A stretch of 10,603 nucleotides of DNA from Alphaproteobacteria bacterium (GCA_016285415.1 JAEEQU010000033.1:1-10603), one strand, 5' to 3'. Numbered from the stretch's first letter, positions 1-7,115 are shown. Program-made: numbers and translations. The notes: a model not told the origin generated them from the letters alone.

Positions 1-71
1 GCATTAACGGCAGCAGAAAATTCTGCGGATCAAAAATTTGTATTAAAGTCGGTATTAGCTGATTATGACAC
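1..71 (+). repeat. 71-bp exact direct repeat, copy 1
   Basis: These bases recur identically at 685-755, 684 bases (228 codons) downstream and in the same reading frame. Similarity continues past the exact block with scattered substitutions (D-Y-D-T-S-A-[EQ]-T-T). It marks an in-frame duplication inside the first fibre gene. The repeat may begin further left, beyond the window. Confidence 0.95.
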
Positions 72-1500
72 ATCTGCAGAAACGACCGCAAAGATTCAGG
101 CAGCAACCTCTGGATTGGCAACACAATCAGCTCTTAACAATTATTATAACAAAACAGAAGTAGACAACAAGATTCTTGCGGGATCAAATGGTATGAGTGA
201 AGAACAGGTTGAAAGCATGATTGGTACTGCCGTCAACAGTGCGATTGGCAATAATTACTATGACAAAGAAGAAACTGATACTTTGTTGGCAGCCAAAGCA
301 GATGCATCAAGTGTTTACACAAAAACACAAGCGGATGCGACATTTGCAACCAAAATTGAAAATACGGCAAATTTAGAAGCTGCAAACTTATACACGGATA
401 ACAAGGTTACAGGTTTGGCAACACAGGATTTTGCAAGTGAACAAGCGACCGTCGCATTAAACAATGCGAAAATCTACACCAATGAACAACTTGCGAGCGT
501 AACTATTCCAGAAATGCCAAGTTTAGAAAACTATTATGACAAAGATCATACTTACAGTCAGTCGGAAATCAATAGCGCAATAACCAGTGCAATCAGCAGC
601 GCAACAAATAGTGCCAACAGCTATACAGATGGTAAAATTACTGGTTTGGCAACAGAAACATTTGCAAGTCAACAAGCGGCAAATGCATTAACGGCAGCAG
701 AAAATTCTGCGGATCAAAAATTTGTATTAAAGTCGGTATTAGCTGATTATGACACTTCGGCACAGACGACCAACAAGATTCAGACCGCAACAGCAGGTCT
801 GGCATCCGAAACATATGCGGACACAAAGGCAAACACAGCGTTTGAGGATGCAAAAGATTATGCGGATGAGAAATTTGCAACAAAGTCCGCTTTAAGCAGC
901 AAGGCAGACGCGAGTGTAGTCAGTTCGTTAGCAAATGATGTTGAAACATTGCAGAGTGGCCTTCAGAATGTTTATACGAAGGCACAGGTAGACGATAAGT
1001 TTATTGCGGCATCAAGTGGTTTGGACGAAGAACAGGTTCAAGCAATGATAGGCAGTGCGGTTACCAATGCAATTGGTGATAATTATTATACCAAGACCGC
1101 GGCGGATGAAAAGTTTGCCACGATTACGACAACTAACTCGTTGTCTTCGCGTATAACTGCAAACACAAATGCGCTTGCCGATAAAGCAAATGCCGGTTCT
1201 GTGTACACCAAGACCGAAGTTGATACGAAGTTAAGTGGTAAATTGAACAGCAACGCATTGAACAGTTATTCAACAACAAGCCAAATGAATTCTGCTATTA
1301 GTAGCGCGACGGCAACCCTGGCGTCCAAGAGTGAGGTAGAAGAATTATCCCGCACTGTAAGCAGTGGTTTGAACGATCGCCCGACAACAGAGCAAACCTT
1401 GGCGATGGTTAATGGTGCACAGATGTGTGGTGGTACAATAAGAGCAACCACGGAGGAGTCGGAAACAGACACAAGAATTAATGTGTATTGTGATGAATAA
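1..1500 (+). CDS. Repetitive fibre-like (coiled-coil/stalk) protein, 5' end outside window
   Basis: The frame is open from the first base to the TAA at 1498-1500, so 499 C-terminal residues are seen and the start lies upstream. The protein is low in aromatic residues other than Tyr, rich in Ala, Thr, Ser, Asn and Lys, and built of degenerate repeats of the types YxTKxxVDxK and SYTDGKITGLAT, a style known from phage tail fibres and trimeric surface stalks. A long unit with the core EEQV-x2-MIG-x-AV-x2-AIG occurs twice, 276 codons apart (about 136-264 and 964-1092). The C-terminus carries two cysteines with 20 residues between them (visible residues 476 and 497), followed only by Asp-Glu. The next gene starts 47 bases downstream with no terminator between, so co-transcription is likely. 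Secretion is inferred from the neighbours because the N-terminus is missing. Specific function unknown. Confidence 0.9.
   Translation, partial: ALTAAENSADQKFVLKSVLADYDTSAETTAKIQAATSGLATQSALNNYYNKTEVDNKILAGSNGMSEEQVESMIGTAVNSAIGNNYYDKEETDTLLAAKADASSVYTKTQADATFATKIENTANLEAANLYTDNKVTGLATQDFASEQATVALNNAKIYTNEQLASVTIPEMPSLENYYDKDHTYSQSEINSAITSAISSATNSANSYTDGKITGLATETFASQQAANALTAAENSADQKFVLKSVLADYDTSAQTTNKIQTATAGLASETYADTKANTAFEDAKDYADEKFATKSALSSKADASVVSSLANDVETLQSGLQNVYTKAQVDDKFIAASSGLDEEQVQAMIGSAVTNAIGDNYYTKTAADEKFATITTTNSLSSRITANTNALADKANAGSVYTKTEVDTKLSGKLNSNALNSYSTTSQMNSAISSATATLASKSEVEELSRTVSSGLNDRPTTEQTLAMVNGAQMCGGTIRATTEESETDTRINVYCDE
685..755 (+). repeat. 71-bp exact direct repeat, copy 2
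   Basis: Second copy of the block at 1-71. The identity is exact for 71 bases and then breaks at the Thr-Ser codons (acatct in copy 1, acttcg in copy 2). Recombination between copies would remove or add 228 codons without a frameshift. Confidence 0.95.
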
Positions 1501-1546
1501 CAAAACCCAATAAGAAAATAAAAAATTAATAAAAAAGGAATAAACT

Positions 1547-2968
1547 ATGACAAAAAATAAATTATTTGGATTAGCTGGAATATCTTTAACTTGTTTTATG
1601 CTTGTTGGGGCGAACGTTGCCAACGCAGAATCAAGATTGCTATACAGTTATGTAATTCCAAAGGTTCCAGGTACGCCTGGTGAATCTTGCACCGTCAATG
1701 CAACACGTGATAATACCAATAAACTGGTAAGAATTAGCACACGCTGCGGTGATAACGATGCAGAGACCGTGGTGGTCAATGATGGTGCCGATGGCGCCGA
1801 TGCCGAGGTAAATTACGATACATTAAGTACCGCGATGGAATCAAAGAATTTCGCAAAGAAAACCGATATTCCAGATGTTTCTGGTTTCCAAACAGCGCAG
1901 GCTGTAAAGAATTCAATTGCTGAAGAAGTAACCAGTGCAAAATTGGAAGCAACACTTGGCAATACATATTTAAAGGAAGTTCCAAGTACTTATGCTACAA
2001 AAACGGATGTTCAGAACGCAACTACTAAAACAGCATTGACAACAACGTTGGGTGATGCATATCTGACGGAAGTTCCAAGTACTTATGCTACAAAAACGGA
2101 TGTTCAGAACGCAACTACTAAAACAGCGTTAACAACAACGTTGGGTAATGCATACGCAACATCAAGTGATGTGAATACAGCCGTTCAAAACGCAACTACT
2201 AAAACAGCGTTAACAACAACGTTGGGTAATACATACGCAACATCAAGTGATGTGAATACGGCTGTTCAGAACGCAACTACTAAAACAGCATTGACAACAA
2301 CGTTGGGTGACGCATATCTGACGGAAGTTCCAAGTACTTATGCTACAAAAACGGATGTTCAGAACGCAACCACTAAAACAGCATTGACAACAACGTTGGG
2401 TGACGCATATCTGACGGAAGTTCCAAGTACTTATGCCACAAAAACGGATGTTCAGAACGCAACCACTAAAACAGCCTTAACAACAACGTTGGGTAATGCA
2501 TACGCAACATCAAGTGATGTGAATACGGCTGTTCAAAACGCGACAACAAAGAGTGCGTTGACTGAAAAGTTAGGAAACGCTTATGCAACATCAAGTGATT
2601 TAAGCGCATATGCTTTGGCGACTGATATTCCAGACACAAAAGATTTTGTGACATCTGGTGATTTGGAAAGGGCTGTTTCTGATAAAGCCGACAGAAGCGA
2701 TTTAAACAGCTATGCTTTGGCGGCGAATGTTCCATCCAGAGCAGATGTTACAGGTTGGGCAGAAAGCGCAGCCGCCGATGCAATTGCCAACGATAACACA
2801 GTGGTAAAATCAACAAATCTTTCATCGTTGATTGCCACAGCGTTGCAAGAAGCTGCCTCTACCTGTTCAACAACAGGGAAAGAAACAGCATGCACATCGC
2901 CACTAGCGCGAGCATTCCAAGATCTTAGCAGTGCGGCCGGTACTTCGTCAGAAGAAGCAGCCAATTAA
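1547..2968 (+). CDS. Secreted repeat protein with Cys-pair module and tandem TKTALTTTLG repeats
   Basis: The 473-residue protein starts at an ATG preceded by AAGGA (1535-1539) seven bases upstream. Residues 1-28 look like a Sec signal peptide (Lys-rich start, hydrophobic core, ANA/ES cleavage). The mature N-terminus has a short G-T-P-G-E-S collagen-like bit, a cysteine pair C48/C67 with 18 residues between, and a GADGAD stretch. Residues about 141-345 are seven tandem units of 31 or 27 residues, each holding QNATTK(T/S)ALT. The rest is a degenerate coiled-coil-like stalk (D-I-P-D, DKADRSDL) ending in an Ala/Ser/Thr-rich tail with two more cysteines. It lies between two other fibre-type genes, 46 bases after the first and 85 before the third. 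I infer an extracellular fibre or stalk. No enzymatic motif, lipobox or outer-membrane anchor is visible, and its specific function is unknown. Confidence 0.92.
   Translation: MTKNKLFGLAGISLTCFMLVGANVANAESRLLYSYVIPKVPGTPGESCTVNATRDNTNKLVRISTRCGDNDAETVVVNDGADGADAEVNYDTLSTAMESKNFAKKTDIPDVSGFQTAQAVKNSIAEEVTSAKLEATLGNTYLKEVPSTYATKTDVQNATTKTALTTTLGDAYLTEVPSTYATKTDVQNATTKTALTTTLGNAYATSSDVNTAVQNATTKTALTTTLGNTYATSSDVNTAVQNATTKTALTTTLGDAYLTEVPSTYATKTDVQNATTKTALTTTLGDAYLTEVPSTYATKTDVQNATTKTALTTTLGNAYATSSDVNTAVQNATTKSALTEKLGNAYATSSDLSAYALATDIPDTKDFVTSGDLERAVSDKADRSDLNSYALAANVPSRADVTGWAESAAADAIANDNTVVKSTNLSSLIATALQEAASTCSTTGKETACTSPLARAFQDLSSAAGTSSEEAAN
1967..2581 (+). repeat. Tandem coding repeat, order A-A-B-B-A-A-B
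   Basis: There are seven in-frame units. A units are 93 bp (YLxEVPSTYATKTDVQ, then NATTKTALTTTLG) and start at 1967, 2060, 2315 and 2408. B units are 81 bp (YATSSDVNTAVQ, then the same core) and start at 2153, 2234 and 2501. The A units differ mainly at a few third positions. The order can be read as a 348-bp AABB block duplicated at 1967 and 2315, with the last B of the second block decaying into unique sequence (YATSSDLSAYAL). The near identity points to recent expansion or gene conversion. Confidence 0.95.
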
Positions 2969-2973
2969 AGTTG

Positions 2974-3003
2974 TTGTGTTGGGTATAGAAAAAATGGTAT
3001 ACT
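2974..3003 (+). promoter_or_regulatory. Predicted sigma-70-type promoter for the third fibre gene
   Basis: TTGTGT (2974-2979) is followed after 18 bases by TATACT (2998-3003), with TGG immediately before the -10 giving an extended -10. It sits in the 85-base gap before the gene at 3054. No terminator hairpin is seen in the gap, so this would be an internal promoter within the cluster. Prediction from sequence only. Confidence 0.45.
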
Positions 3004-3012
3004 AAGGCCAAG

Positions 3013-3034
3013 AAGGAATAAAAACTATACAAAA
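3013..3034 (+). other. Relic copy of the neighbouring gene's leader/start region
   Basis: AAGGAATAAAAACTATACAA here closely matches AAGGAATAAACTATGACAA at the start of the second gene (1535-1553). The differences are two extra A residues and loss of the G of the ATG. The real start of the third gene is 20 bases further on, with its own AGGAG at 3042-3046. This looks like a remnant of a shared ancestral leader, though chance in A-rich sequence is possible. Confidence 0.35.
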
Positions 3035-3053
3035 GTGTAAGAGGAGATAAGAC

Positions 3054-5684
3054 ATGTTTTGTAAGAAAATAATGGTTAGTTTGATTAGCATGACCGCTGT
3101 GTGTGGCATGGGAATCGCGGCCCCAAGTGTGCGCGCAACAACGACCAGTCCCAGTACAGTGGATACAACTGTGCGTGCAGGAACTTTACGCGTTCCCATG
3201 GCAAGATCAACAACCACGACATCGGGGGCAACATCAGTTAAAAACGATACCACAGGTTCAAGTCCGCGTATGGCATATATTTCGGGTACAGGCATTGGTA
3301 AACTTAGTACTAGATTGCAACAACCTGCCCCAGCATCTGCATCTGCGTTAAGCGAATTGGAAAGAAAAGTTCGCGAATTGACAGATTATGTCGCAAATGT
3401 TCCAGAAACAGCAACAGAGGCAAAATCAACAGCAGAAGCAAATGCTACAGAAATTACTACGTTGCGTTCAGAACTTGGTGGAAAACTTGATGCCGAAGAT
3501 TTTGCGGAACAGTTTGATACACGTGCAACTGAAAAATCTTTGATTGATTCTGATACGGTTAACTCTGTTTATGCAACCAAGGAAGAATTGTCCAGTGTCC
3601 CAACGTCACGTGCCTTTACTGAATTGACAGGGCGTGTGGATGACGCGGCGGCAGATATCATAACATTAAACACAGAATTAGGTCGGAAATTGGATAAAGA
3701 TACCGCCGATTACAGTTATGCATCTCTCGCAGCATTACAGGGTGTTAAGAATACCGCAGATGCAGCCGTCACGCCGACAATGTTGAATACCACATTGGCG
3801 GAATATGCAAAGACAGAAGATCTGGAAAACATCCCCTCCTCTGAAGCGTTTACCAGTTTGTCTGGACGTGTTGGATCGGCAGAAACGAATATCGCCACAT
3901 TGCAATCAAACCTTGCAGGCAAGGCAAATGCAGGTGATTCATATACCAAAAGCGAATCGGATGCACAATTACAAGCGGCAAAAACTAGTGCGGTTAGTGA
4001 CGCAAAGGCGTATGCAGATGAAAAATTCAATAATATTGAAATCCCAGATGTAGATTTGTCTGACTATTACAAATCAGCACAGGTTGACACATTGTTGGCA
4101 AATAAAGCCGCAGCGAGTGATGTGGCCACGTTATCAAACAAAATTAACGATGCGACGACTGGGCTTGATACAAAATTAAGCACAACAGATGCTGCTAATA
4201 CATATGCGTTGAAATCGGCGTTAAATGGATTGGCAACCGAAGGGTATGTAACAAACAAAATCAACGACATAGCCATTCCAGATGTGTCTGAATTGACCGG
4301 TCGTGTTGATACCGCAGAAACGAATATCGCCACATTGCAATCTACGGCATCTGGTCATACAACTGCGATAAGTGATATTAACACGGCATTGACAAACAAA
4401 CTTGATATAGATACCGCAGCAAACACCTATGCAACCCAGTCAGCATTAAATGACAAAGCAGATGCAGGGGATTTAACAACATTGTCAAACAAAGTTAATG
4501 ATGCGACAACTGGACTTGCGGCAACATACGCGTTGGCCAGCAGTAAGTTGGATTCTGAAACCGCGGATGCGACCTATGCAGCCAAGACAGCATTAAACGA
4601 CAAAGCGGACGCAAGTGTTGTTACCGCGTTATCGGGTCGTGTTGATACCGCAGAAGGCAATATCACAGATTTACAATCTACGACATCGGGTCATACAACT
4701 GCGATAAGTGATATTAACACTGCTTTAACAAATAAACTTGATACAGATACCGCGGCAAACACATATGCGTTAAAGTCAGCGTTAAATGATTTGGCATCAA
4801 CAGAGTATGTTGATAACAAAGTTTCTGACAAGGTAACCACGACGCAGTTAAACAATGTGTTGGCTGATTACGACACGTCTGCACAAACAACCGCAAAGAT
4901 CCAAACGGCAACCGCAGGTTTGGCAACAACAGGTTATGTTGATGAACAGATCAGCAACATTGATATTCCAGACCCTGACCTGTCTGAATATTACAAATCA
5001 CAACAGGTTGATACGTTGTTGGCGGGTAAGTTAGACAATGATGCGTTGGATGATTACGACACATCTGCACAAACAACCGCAAAGATTCAAACGGCAACTG
5101 CGGGTTTGGCAACAACTGGTTATGTTGATAATAAAGTTTCAGATAAAGTAACCACGACACAGTTGAACACTGCATTGTCTGACAAAGTAACAACAAATCA
5201 GTTTAACACAGCATTGAATGCGAAACTTGATACAGATACCGCGGCCGCAACCTATGCAACCAAGACGGCATTGCAAGAAGTTCAAGCGACCGCAGAAGCG
5301 GCAGTTACGCCACTTGGGTTAAGCGACACATTGTCAGATTACGCGACCAAGGAATATGCCGCAAGTTTGGCACCGGATGTTGAATTGGATTACGACAGTA
5401 ATACAAACGCGTTGGTATATAGAAACAACCCAACTGATGAATGGCGTTCTATCCCGATTTCTGGGTTACAGGGTAATACACCGTTACTGGAGGCAAATGA
5501 TGCACGCCAGGCGATTCGTGTCAGTTACGATAATGGTCAAACCTATACCACATTAATTCCGTATGAAACACTAAAGGGACCAAAGGGTGACAAGGGTGAT
5601 CCAGGATGCGACAGTTTTGAATTGGAAACGGAAGAAACAGAAACCGGCAGTAAAGTAAATCTTATCTGCGTAACAAACGATTAA
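3054..5684 (+). CDS. Large secreted coiled-coil fibre protein with C-terminal beta/collagen/Cys-pair tip
   Basis: The 876-residue product has a good start: AGGAG (3042-3046) seven bases before the ATG. Residues 1-28 form a likely signal peptide (cleavage near VRA/TT). Residues 29-95 are Thr/Ser/Pro/Arg-rich low complexity. From about 98 to 770 the chain is a stalk of degenerate repeats such as LSGRVDTAExNI, TNKLDTDTAANTYA, LADYDTSAQTT and DYYKSxQVDTLLA, similar in style to phage fibres and trimeric adhesin stalks. The C-terminal tip differs: two beta-type segments (about 774-807 and 809-841), the collagen triplets GPKGDKGDPG (842-851), then a cysteine pair C852/C872 with 19 residues between and four final residues. 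The same Cys-pair arrangement ends the first gene, and both genes share LADYDTSAQTT units. I infer an extracellular, probably oligomeric fibre. No enzymatic domain or membrane anchor is seen. Confidence 0.92.
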   Translation: MFCKKIMVSLISMTAVCGMGIAAPSVRATTTSPSTVDTTVRAGTLRVPMARSTTTTSGATSVKNDTTGSSPRMAYISGTGIGKLSTRLQQPAPASASALSELERKVRELTDYVANVPETATEAKSTAEANATEITTLRSELGGKLDAEDFAEQFDTRATEKSLIDSDTVNSVYATKEELSSVPTSRAFTELTGRVDDAAADIITLNTELGRKLDKDTADYSYASLAALQGVKNTADAAVTPTMLNTTLAEYAKTEDLENIPSSEAFTSLSGRVGSAETNIATLQSNLAGKANAGDSYTKSESDAQLQAAKTSAVSDAKAYADEKFNNIEIPDVDLSDYYKSAQVDTLLANKAAASDVATLSNKINDATTGLDTKLSTTDAANTYALKSALNGLATEGYVTNKINDIAIPDVSELTGRVDTAETNIATLQSTASGHTTAISDINTALTNKLDIDTAANTYATQSALNDKADAGDLTTLSNKVNDATTGLAATYALASSKLDSETADATYAAKTALNDKADASVVTALSGRVDTAEGNITDLQSTTSGHTTAISDINTALTNKLDTDTAANTYALKSALNDLASTEYVDNKVSDKVTTTQLNNVLADYDTSAQTTAKIQTATAGLATTGYVDEQISNIDIPDPDLSEYYKSQQVDTLLAGKLDNDALDDYDTSAQTTAKIQTATAGLATTGYVDNKVSDKVTTTQLNTALSDKVTTNQFNTALNAKLDTDTAAATYATKTALQEVQATAEAAVTPLGLSDTLSDYATKEYAASLAPDVELDYDSNTNALVYRNNPTDEWRSIPISGLQGNTPLLEANDARQAIRVSYDNGQTYTTLIPYETLKGPKGDKGDPGCDSFELETEETETGSKVNLICVTND
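4299..4433 (+). repeat. 112-codon-period repeat in fibre gene, copy 1
   Basis: This encodes GRVDTAETNIATLQS, then SGHTTAISDINTALTNKLD and DTAANTYA. The second copy lies at 4635-4769, exactly 336 bases downstream. The sub-block 4353-4384 is identical over 32 bases to 4689-4720. A more diverged relative of its start, sharing gcagaaacgaatatcgccac, occurs near 3880. Confidence 0.9.
4635..4769 (+). repeat. 112-codon-period repeat in fibre gene, copy 2
   Basis: Second copy of 4299-4433, with E-G-N-I-T-D in place of E-T-N-I-A-T and several synonymous changes. It is more diverged at DNA level than the array in the second gene, so this duplication is probably older. Confidence 0.9.
4866..4943 (+). 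repeat. 26-codon repeat DYDTSAQTT...GYVD, copy 1
   Basis: This encodes DYDTSAQTTAKIQTATAG followed by LATTGYVD. The protein is identical at 5052-5129, 186 bases (62 codons) downstream, with only a few third-position changes. The same unit, more diverged, appears in the first gene of the window from about 742. Confidence 0.9.
5052..5129 (+). repeat. 26-codon repeat DYDTSAQTT...GYVD, copy 2
   Basis: Second copy of 4866-4943, identical in protein and differing at a few wobble positions. Together with the related unit in the first gene it shows that the stalk genes drew on a common repeat pool. Confidence 0.9.
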
Positions 5685-5731
5685 AACAAAAAAACAAAGA
5701 TAAACAAAAAACAAACACAAAAGGAAAAAAA

Positions 5732-7093
5732 ATGAAAACAAATGTATTACTTTCTTCAATAGTAAGTGTGATTGCAGCGGTTACAGTTATAGGTACAGCC
5801 GAAGCTAGCAGAACCCTGGTTGGTTCTTGGGATGTAACCCCAAAACCCGCACCAACGGTTTCGTTCAAAGTAGCAAATGGTTATGTTCAATCCGAAGTTG
5901 ATGGCGTTTCTAACAACGTTGTTGCACTTAGTGCTATAACAGGTCCACAAGGTCCACAGGGAGAAAAAGGTGAAACTGGTGCACAAGGTCCCCAAGGTGA
6001 GAAAGGTGCGACTGGTGCACAAGGTCCAAAAGGTGATACTGGTGCAACAGGGCCACAAGGTCCACAAGGTGCAACTGGTACATCTGGTGTAGATGCATGT
6101 CCAGCACCAAAGGTAGAAACCACCACAAAGAGCAATGGTTGTTTCAATGTGAAAGCCACACCTTATACACGTAACTCTAGTGGTACTTGTGTTCTGAATA
6201 CCTCAGCGGCAGAATCAAAACAGGTATGTGATGGTGCACAAGGTATCCAGGGTATCCAAGGTCCACAAGGTGAGAAAGGTGATAAAGGTGATACTGGGGC
6301 GACTGGTGCAACTGGTGCGGCCGGTCATTCTCCAGAGGTTGCCTTTAGCATATCAGGTGGTTATATGAAAGTAACTGTTGATGGTACTACGTCAAATCTT
6401 GTTAACATGGACACATTAAAGGGTGCAACTGGTGCGACAGGAGCCACCGGTGCAACTGGGGCAACGGGTGCACAAGGGCCAAAGGGTGATACACCTGTTC
6501 TTACCGTTAGCAATGGTTATATCAAAGCCGATGGTGTGAACTTGGTTTCCTTGGATACGATTACTGGTCCACAAGGTCCAACTGGTGCTACCGGTGCTAC
6601 TGGAGCAACCGGTGCTCAAGGTCCAAAGGGTGAAACCGGTGAAAAAGGTGAAAAAGGTGAAACTGGTGCAACTGGCCCACGTGGTTACGTATTTACCCCA
6701 TCTGTTAGCAGCGCAGGCGTTATCTCTTGGAGTAATAACGGCGGTCTTTCCAATCCGGGCTCCGTTAATATCAAGGGTCCAGCAGGTGCCGATGGTAAAA
6801 ATGGAATCAACGGAACCGATGGACTCACTTATACTCCAAGTGTGAATTCGTCTGGTGTATTAAGTTGGACCGCAAATGGCGGCACACCGACTACGGCTAA
6901 CTTTGCCACCATCATGTCTAACCAAGGGTTCGTCAACGAAAACAACCTTGGGACATGTACCAGTTCGGGTCGCTGTTCGTCAACGTTTATGAATACATTG
7001 ATACAACAGTTGACTAACTCTGGTGTGTTTAGTTGTAGTAGCAGTAGTAGCAGTGGCAGTGAAAGCGGTGCCAGCGGAAAAGGAGAACAATAA
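5732..7093 (+). CDS. Secreted collagen-like (G-X-Y) protein with beta-module interruptions
   Basis: The 453-residue protein starts at an ATG six bases after AAGGA (5721-5725). Residues 1-25 look like a signal peptide (cleavage AEA/SR). Collagen-like triplets, mostly GPQ, GEK, GAT, GDT and GAQ, occupy about 71-119, 171-198, 231-252 and 279-318, with a last short run at 349-364. Related beta-rich segments precede three of these runs (about 41-70, 200-230 and 254-277), with the pattern G-Y-[VMI]-[QK] and an L-x-G exit. Two further segments (about 321-347 and 367-391) share TPSVxSxGVxSW, a motif I associate with phage-tail-type collagen proteins. A Cys-rich linker fills 121-168. The C-terminus has three cysteines and a Ser/Gly-rich tail. 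The signal peptide argues for a bacterial surface or extracellular fibre rather than a phage virion part. It is last in the cluster, before a strong terminator. The ligand and the anchor are unknown. Confidence 0.93.
   Translation: MKTNVLLSSIVSVIAAVTVIGTAEASRTLVGSWDVTPKPAPTVSFKVANGYVQSEVDGVSNNVVALSAITGPQGPQGEKGETGAQGPQGEKGATGAQGPKGDTGATGPQGPQGATGTSGVDACPAPKVETTTKSNGCFNVKATPYTRNSSGTCVLNTSAAESKQVCDGAQGIQGIQGPQGEKGDKGDTGATGATGAAGHSPEVAFSISGGYMKVTVDGTTSNLVNMDTLKGATGATGATGATGATGAQGPKGDTPVLTVSNGYIKADGVNLVSLDTITGPQGPTGATGATGATGAQGPKGETGEKGEKGETGATGPRGYVFTPSVSSAGVISWSNNGGLSNPGSVNIKGPAGADGKNGINGTDGLTYTPSVNSSGVLSWTANGGTPTTANFATIMSNQGFVNENNLGTCTSSGRCSSTFMNTLIQQLTNSGVFSCSSSSSSGSESGASGKGEQ
5942..6685 (+). 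repeat. Collagen-like G-X-Y coding region, interrupted
   Basis: Codons for Gly (mostly GGT) recur every third codon in several runs, giving low-complexity DNA such as ggtgcaactggt. The longest perfect run is the one beginning at 5942. The runs are separated by a Cys-rich linker and beta-type segments. Pro is mostly at X, and Lys, Gln or Thr are frequent at Y, as in bacterial collagen-like proteins that cannot rely on hydroxyproline. Confidence 0.92.
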
Positions 7094-7115
7094 TATACTG
7101 TTATCCTAAACGAAT

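Noticed and set aside
1547..1650. Possible lipoprotein signal in the second gene (Cys within the hydrophobic N-terminus), and likewise Cys17 in the third
   Set aside because: Residues before these cysteines (S-L-T and T-A-V) do not fit the lipobox pattern with a small residue at -1, and normal Ala-x-Ala type cleavage sites follow.
1967..2581. CRISPR-like array of repeats
   Set aside because: The units are contiguous, keep an open reading frame and are conserved throughout with no variable spacers.
5756..6159. Minus-strand reading frames opposite the collagen-like gene
   Set aside because: Their Pro/Cys/Gly/Leu-rich products are what the complement of G-X-Y codons gives in other frames.
1..7093. 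Prophage tail-fibre region
   Set aside because: The repeats resemble phage fibres, but the complete proteins have signal peptides, there are three or more such genes in a row, and no baseplate, chaperone, holin or lysin genes are present.
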